In this document: piece by piece, positions 6,136-8,557 of the stretch | Numbering within the stretch: the first letter of the stretch is position 1 | Layout of the letters: each line of letters begins with the position of its first letter | DNA from: Candidatus Paceibacter sp. | GTDB lineage: Bacteria > Patescibacteriota > Minisyncoccia > UBA6257 > HR35 | Direction of reading: 5' to 3' | NCBI GenBank assembly: GCA_023255765.1 | Contig: JAGDVT010000029.1 | Coordinates: forward strand, 1 to 8,557 | DNA: 8,557 bases | Program-made: the position numbers and the translations under genes | The notes under the pieces: model-generated | The model's input: the letters and a program-made list of their open reading frames with translations, nothing else | What the model was told of the DNA's origin: nothing | Database searches by the model: none

Positions 6136-6738
6136 ATGATGGACACACAAGAACAAAAAATTGTTTTTTCAAATAAAAAAGAAATAGAAAAAGTAGTTAT
6201 AGAAAAATTAGAAAAAGAAAAAGAAAAAATAAAGGAAGAATTAAAAGAAAATATGAAATGGCTAAAAATAACAAAAAAAGAATTTGAGATATTAGCATTA
6301 AAGTACATATTAGAAAATTATGATAATTTTGAAAGTTTTGTTTTAGATAATATTGAAAAATTATATAGAGATATAAATATTGAAATAGAAACAAAAACAT
6401 TAGGTTGGGTAGAATATATTGATAGATTTGTTATTTATCTTAAATTAGATTTACCGAGAAAAATTGACGTAAGAGAAATATATAATACGGGACGTTTAGT
6501 AGATGAATTATATCTATATCCTGTAGTAGAGATACCAATATCTAATTATACATATGAGACAGTATTATATAAGAATGAAAAGAATATATATTTTGTAGAA
6601 ATAAGAAAAGATGTTTTAGAAAAGTATAATATTCTAAATGAATTTAAAGAAACATATAAATCAGATAACAAAATAATAATAAAGTTAAAAAGATTAGAAA
6701 TTGATAAGTCATGTTTTAGAAAAACTTTTTACATATAA
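6136..6738 (+). CDS. Unknown 200-aa protein with N-terminal charged helix
   Basis: No recognised family. It begins with two ATG codons (6136 and 6139). The first lies 22 nt from the TATA box and is used here; the second would give MDTQEQ, like MDTK of the 101-aa protein. The frame is open further upstream to 6067, but that runs through the promoter. Residues 14-45 are a Lys/Glu-rich helix or coiled coil. Residues 50-85 are helical. The rest looks beta-rich (WVEYIDRFVIYLKLDLP about 92-108, then VVEIPISNYTYETVLY). It ends with several Lys/Arg and a lone Cys near the C-terminus. It diverges from the 164-aa minus-strand gene and is followed by a T-rich terminator region. Confidence 0.75.
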   Translation: MMDTQEQKIVFSNKKEIEKVVIEKLEKEKEKIKEELKENMKWLKITKKEFEILALKYILENYDNFESFVLDNIEKLYRDINIEIETKTLGWVEYIDRFVIYLKLDLPRKIDVREIYNTGRLVDELYLYPVVEIPISNYTYETVLYKNEKNIYFVEIRKDVLEKYNILNEFKETYKSDNKIIIKLKRLEIDKSCFRKTFYI

Positions 6739-6777
6739 TTTTTTGTTTTATATTTTTAATTTTTCTTTTTTTAAAAC
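6739..6777 (+). terminator. Poly-T termination region after the 200-aa gene
   Basis: Directly after the stop come successive T runs (6, 4, 5, 5 and 7 Ts) without a stable G/C stem. This is the usual form of archaeal U-tract termination. Confidence 0.5.
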
Positions 6778-6818
6778 TTTCTAATTTTTTATTTATCTAA
6801 TAAAAATTTTTTATGTAC

Positions 6819-6861
6819 TTTGTACTAAATGTTTATAAATATTACGTACAAAATACTAATT
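6819..6861 (+). promoter_or_regulatory. Two-armed palindromic GTAC promoter of the 164-aa plus-strand gene
   Basis: TTTATAAA (6832-6839) lies 22 nt before the ATG at 6862. Arms TTTGTACTAAATG (6819-6831) and, inverted, TTTGTACGTAATA (6840-6852) make a 34-bp near-perfect inverted repeat centred exactly on the TATA box. It is the only promoter here with GTAC on both sides, and the only symmetric one where the minus-strand side has no ATG at the right distance. Confidence 0.68.
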
Positions 6862-7356
6862 ATGGCAGAAGAAACTTTTATTAAATCAAAACAATTTGAT
6901 GAATTAAGCGAAGAAATAAAGAAAAAATTGGAAGATTTGAAAAAAGCAAAAATAAAAGAATCAAAAAGTGGAATTTTTGGAAAAATATTAGAGTATAGTG
7001 CAGAGATTGAAGAAATTGACAGAATAGGCATAACCAAAGAAGAAAATTATTATGTAGGTTTTAGGTATGATGAAATTATAAAATTATGGATAAAATTTTT
7101 AGAATATTATAGTACATATAAATTAAAAAGCAATCAATATTTATTTTGGGAATACAAATTACATGAAATAAGAAACAAAAGAAATGATTATAAAATACTC
7201 ATTGATATAGATATAGAGATCACAGAAAAAATTAATGAAAGACAAAAAATAAAAAACTTTGAAAGCTTTTATATTTATACCATTGAACATATTCAATATG
7301 ATGATGGATATTATGATAAGCTTTATATAGAATTACCACCTATTTTTGAACTTTAA
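6862..7356 (+). CDS. Unknown 164-aa protein of the GTAC-promoter array, plus-strand copy of the MAEE start
   Basis: No recognised family. The start ATGGCAGAAGAAAC matches that of the minus-strand gene at 6083 for 13 bases and lies 22 nt from the TATA box; the upstream in-frame ATG at 6829 falls inside the TATA element. Despite equal length and start, the two 164-aa proteins do not align beyond residue 4. Residues 10-35 are a charged helix. The centre is aromatic-rich (YYVGFRYDEIIKLWIKFLEYY, about 65-85). The end has strands around DYKILIDIDIEITEK and FYIYTIEHIQYDDGYYDKLYIELPP. The sequence after the stop (to 7423) is an A/T-rich intergenic gap shared with the convergent 64-aa gene. Confidence 0.75.
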   Translation: MAEETFIKSKQFDELSEEIKKKLEDLKKAKIKESKSGIFGKILEYSAEIEEIDRIGITKEENYYVGFRYDEIIKLWIKFLEYYSTYKLKSNQYLFWEYKLHEIRNKRNDYKILIDIDIEITEKINERQKIKNFESFYIYTIEHIQYDDGYYDKLYIELPPIFEL

Positions 7357-7402
7357 TATAACTTTTTTCATCTATATTAATTATGATAAAATTTTAATGT
7401 CA

Positions 7403-7423
7403 AAAATTAAAAAATAAAAAAGG
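7403..7423 (-). terminator. T-tract terminator of the 64-aa gene
   Basis: On the minus strand the stop is followed by CCTTTTTTATTTTTTAATTT. The same TAACCTTTTTT context follows the 101-aa gene's stop at 5176, which supports common descent of the two modules. Confidence 0.5.
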
Positions 7424-7618
7424 TTATTCCCTAATAAAAATTTCACCTAAAGAAATGCTAATTAATGCTTTTCCGTCTCTACCGTAAACCACAAAACTAA
7501 CCCCGTCACTATATGATGATATATTATATTCTTCTACTACCTTTTTTAATGATTCTATTAATGCTTTTTCTATATCTACTAAATCCAAAGAATATTTTTT
7601 ATATTTTGTTTCTGCCAT
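7424..7618 (-). CDS. Unknown 64-aa protein, likely short paralog of the 101-aa protein
   Basis: The frame begins MAETKYKKYSLD with its ATG 22 nt from TTTATAAA. Upstream the frame is open to 7819 but encodes only the Leu/Phe-rich complement of the 63-aa coiled-coil gene, so the long form is rejected. A helix VDIEKALIESLKKVVEEY (14-31) is followed by a beta hairpin (GVSFVVYGRDGKALISISLG, 39-58). Helix and hairpin resemble the two ends of the 101-aa protein at 5176-5481. Its divergent partner is the 63-aa coiled-coil protein, which resembles the 19-aa frame beside the 101-aa gene. Function is unknown; the compact helix-plus-hairpin form could be a protein-binding module. Confidence 0.7.
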   Translation of the reverse strand: MAETKYKKYSLDLVDIEKALIESLKKVVEEYNISSYSDGVSFVVYGRDGKALISISLGEIFIRE

Positions 7619-7671
7619 AATTAATATTTTGTACGTAAAGTTTATAAACATTTTGGATAATAATATATAGT
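7619..7671. promoter_or_regulatory. Divergent GTAC-type promoter for the 64-aa and 63-aa genes
   Basis: GTTTATAAAC (7640-7649) is a perfect palindrome. TTTATAAA (7641-7648) is 22 nt from the minus-strand ATG at 7618 and 23 nt from the plus-strand ATG at 7672. TTTGTACGTAAAG (7628-7640) lies on the minus-gene side only. Confidence 0.65.
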
Positions 7672-7863
7672 ATGGACGAATTAAAAGAAATAAATGAAAA
7701 AATTGAAAAGATAAATAAATTAATAGAAAGATTAGAAGAAATAAAAGAAAAAATAGATAATAAAGAAGAAAAAGAAAAAATAGAAGAATATATAAATAAA
7801 CTAGAATATGAAAAAGCATTTAATAAATCTTTAAAATATCTTTTAGAAAAATTTGGAAAATAA
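7672..7863 (+). CDS. Small coiled-coil protein (63 aa)
   Basis: Almost the whole sequence is Lys/Glu with Ile/Leu at heptad-like spacing (LKEINEKIEKINKLIERLE, 3-21), so it should be one long helix forming a coiled coil. The last third (EKAFNKSLKYLLEKFG) is more amphipathic. No family is recognised. Its ATG lies 23 nt from the TATA box shared with the 64-aa gene. Co-regulation with that gene suggests the two products may work together, but nothing in the sequence proves it. It ends 5 nt from the convergent 104-aa gene. Confidence 0.7.
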   Translation: MDELKEINEKIEKINKLIERLEEIKEKIDNKEEKEKIEEYINKLEYEKAFNKSLKYLLEKFGK

Positions 7864-7886
7864 TTTTTTTAAAAATTATTTTTTTC
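7861..7886. terminator. Bidirectional T/A-tract terminator
   Basis: Between and into the ends of the convergent genes, T7, A5 and T7 runs alternate (TTTTTTTAAAAATTATTTTTTT), giving an oligo-T tract for plus-strand transcripts. Minus-strand reads see only shorter T runs, so termination of the 104-aa gene is less certain. Confidence 0.4.
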
Positions 7887-8183
7887 AAAAATAAAGTTTA
7901 GATATTGTAATATGAAATTAAGATATTTTTTATTTCTAAAGATATACTTATATTTAACATAAATACTATCCTTATTTTTTTGAATTAGTATATATAATGA
8001 TTTTCTATTATTCAAATAAACTATAATATTAACTTTATATTTATTTTTAGAATTATCATTAAAATAATTTTCTAATTTTTTCAATAACACCTTTTTTAAT
8101 AAATTTCTTTCTTTAGAATCTAATTTTTTAACATGATGAAAATCATAAAAATTAACATTAACAATATAATTCATTTTCATCAT
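7869..8183 (-). CDS. Unknown 104-aa basic protein
   Basis: No recognised family. The protein is Lys/Asn-rich and basic. It reads as strand (NYIVNVNFYDF, 5-15), helix (DSKERNLLKKVLLKKLENYF, 22-41), two strands (KYKVNIIVYLN and SLYILIQKN), strand (SIYVKYKYIF) and helix (FILQYLNFIFEKN), a small alpha/beta fold. The first of two near-adjacent ATGs is used because it is 21 nt from TTTATAAA (8205-8212). Its promoter lacks GTAC, so it may fall outside the array's regulon. Confidence 0.65.
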   Translation of the reverse strand: MMKMNYIVNVNFYDFHHVKKLDSKERNLLKKVLLKKLENYFNDNSKNKYKVNIIVYLNNRKSLYILIQKNKDSIYVKYKYIFRNKKYLNFILQYLNFIFEKNNF

Positions 8184-8230
8184 ATTATATTATTGAAATA
8201 AAGTTTTATAAATTAACACATATTTATAAA
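8184..8230 (-). promoter_or_regulatory. Promoter region of the 104-aa gene with two TATA boxes
   Basis: TTTATAAA occurs at 8205-8212, 21 nt from the ATG at 8183 (leaderless), and again at 8223-8230, which would give a leader of about 17 nt. AACACATAT (8215-8223) abuts the outer box and recurs before the AAA+ operon at 3283-3291. Confidence 0.5.
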
Positions 8231-8378
8231 TAATATGATTGATATACTTATTTCTTAGATTTCTTTCTTTCATACCCATTTTAAGGTATACATTACATAC
8301 CTATCATATTGATAGGTTATAATAATTAGATTATCATATATTTTTAAAAAATTTACTTTTCCTAAAAACATCAAAACC
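8231..8378. other. Non-coding stretch with two competing hairpins
   Basis: No convincing gene is visible here. AGGTAT (8284-8289) can pair with ATACCT (8297-8302). ACCTATCA (8299-8306) can pair with TGATAGGT (8310-8317) in a perfect 8-bp stem with a 3-nt loop. The two stems share bases and exclude each other. A plus-oriented TATA box at 8223-8230 would start RNA near 8253, so a small RNA is possible; operator sites are an alternative. Confidence 0.35.
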
Positions 8379-8405
8379 AAAAAACCAATTTAAAAAATTT
8401 ATTGG
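8379..8405 (-). terminator. Hairpin plus T-tract after the right-edge gene
   Basis: On the minus strand CCAAT and ATTGG (plus-strand 8385-8389 and 8401-8405) flank an A/T-rich loop and are followed by a T6 run (8379-8384). The stem overlaps the stop codon. It is short, so the T-tract probably matters more. Confidence 0.4.
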
Positions 8406-8557
8406 CTTTGGCTTTGGTCTTCCTTTGGTGGGTAATATATTATAAACTGTGGGTCTTCATTCTCTTGATATTTAAATATTGTTAGTGTTTCTATTGCATA
8501 ACTACCGCTTTCATTTATCAAACTTAAAACTCCCGATCCTTCTAATAATATCCATAC
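8399..8557 (-). CDS. C-terminal 52 residues of an unidentified protein (5' end beyond the window)
   Basis: Open from the window edge to TAA at 8399. The segment begins VWILLEGSGVLSLI, looks beta-rich with a Gly/Ser turn (NESGSYAIETLTIFKY), and ends in a polar tail PPKEDQSQSQ. It uses more G/C-containing codons than the array genes (for example GGA TCG GGA), as seen for better-conserved or structural genes. I cannot name the family; a virion or surface protein with a disordered tail is one guess only. Confidence 0.6.
   Translation of the reverse strand, partial: VWILLEGSGVLSLINESGSYAIETLTIFKYQENEDPQFIIYYPPKEDQSQSQ

Noticed and set aside
6084..6308. N-terminal extension of the 164-aa minus-strand gene with membrane-like Phe/Ile/Ser sequence
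   Set aside because: It crosses the TATA element and is the complement of the 200-aa gene. The MAEE start at 6083 fits promoter spacing.
6197..6400. Minus-strand 67-codon hydrophobic frame
   Set aside because: Opposite the coiled-coil part of the 200-aa gene; composition artefact.
6825..7037. Minus-strand 70-codon hydrophobic frame
   Set aside because: Complement of the helical start of the gene at 6862; it ends inside that gene's promoter.
5589..7356. Idea that the two 164-aa proteins are paralogs, given equal length and identical MAEE start
   Set aside because: No alignment beyond the first four residues; predicted element order differs. Equal length is probably chance.
7619..7819. Leu/Phe-rich N-terminal extension of the 64-aa gene resembling membrane helices
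   Set aside because: It is the complement of the Lys/Glu-rich coiled-coil gene and runs through the promoter; MAETKY at 7618 is the supported start.
8235..8258. Plus-strand 7-codon frame MIDILIS
   Set aside because: Only 4 nt from the TATA box, so it would lie upstream of any transcript start.
1..8557. GTAC as a methylation or restriction-avoidance signal
   Set aside because: GTAC also occurs inside several genes (for example near 1146, 1275, 4838 and 6303), so only the extended TTGTACGTAA context is specific to promoters.

Overview
The window is extremely AT-rich (roughly a quarter G+C by eye). Arginine is mostly AGA and isoleucine mostly ATA. It shows archaeal transcription signals: nearly every transcription unit is preceded by a TTTATAAA-type TATA box whose last base lies 21-23 nt before the ATG, so most mRNAs should be leaderless. 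No clear Shine-Dalgarno sequences are visible, even at internal operon genes. Apart from an AAA+ ATPase, its metallopeptidase/VWA-like partner and two ribbon-helix-helix (RHH) proteins, I recognise no family. There are no tRNA, rRNA, CRISPR or transposase genes. The picture fits a virus, integrated virus or plasmid of a (hyper)thermophilic archaeon with leaderless mRNAs. Sulfolobales or a nanoarchaeal host are guesses from composition only.

Layout. (1) 1-3270, minus strand: a tight four-gene operon. Reading 5' to 3' on the minus strand it holds a 274-aa protein, a 160-aa protein paralogous to its C-terminal half, a MoxR-type AAA+ ATPase (376 aa) and a DUF2201-type HExxH protein cut off by the window edge. 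(2) 3339-3917, minus: a 192-aa coiled-coil protein. (3) 4028-4637: divergent genes for a 59-aa RHH-like protein and a 114-aa protein that looks like two fused RHH units. (4) 4656-7863: an array of small unrecognised genes arranged around symmetric TATA elements, several of which appear to fire in both directions. (5) 7869-8183, minus: a 104-aa protein. (6) 8184-8398: a non-coding stretch with two competing hairpins. (7) 8399-8557, minus: the C-terminal end of another gene.

The most unusual part is region 4. Six promoters, including that of the 59-aa RHH gene, carry the same block: TTTATAAA followed within a few bases by a GTAC-containing element (best form TTGTACGTAATG on the opposite strand). 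The start codon then sits at a fixed distance, and the protein often begins MAE. The protein bodies are mostly unrelated while the 5' ends are shared. Two modules (5176-5592 and 7424-7863) look like whole-module paralogs: their minus-strand proteins resemble each other, and so do their plus-strand partners, of 19 and 63 aa. In a third module the plus-strand partner is reduced to an ATG followed at once by stop codons. My inference is that this is an expanding and decaying cassette array controlled as one regulon, possibly by the RHH protein that carries the same operator. Functions of the cassette proteins are unknown; accessory, host-takeover or anti-defence roles are possible but not shown by the sequence.
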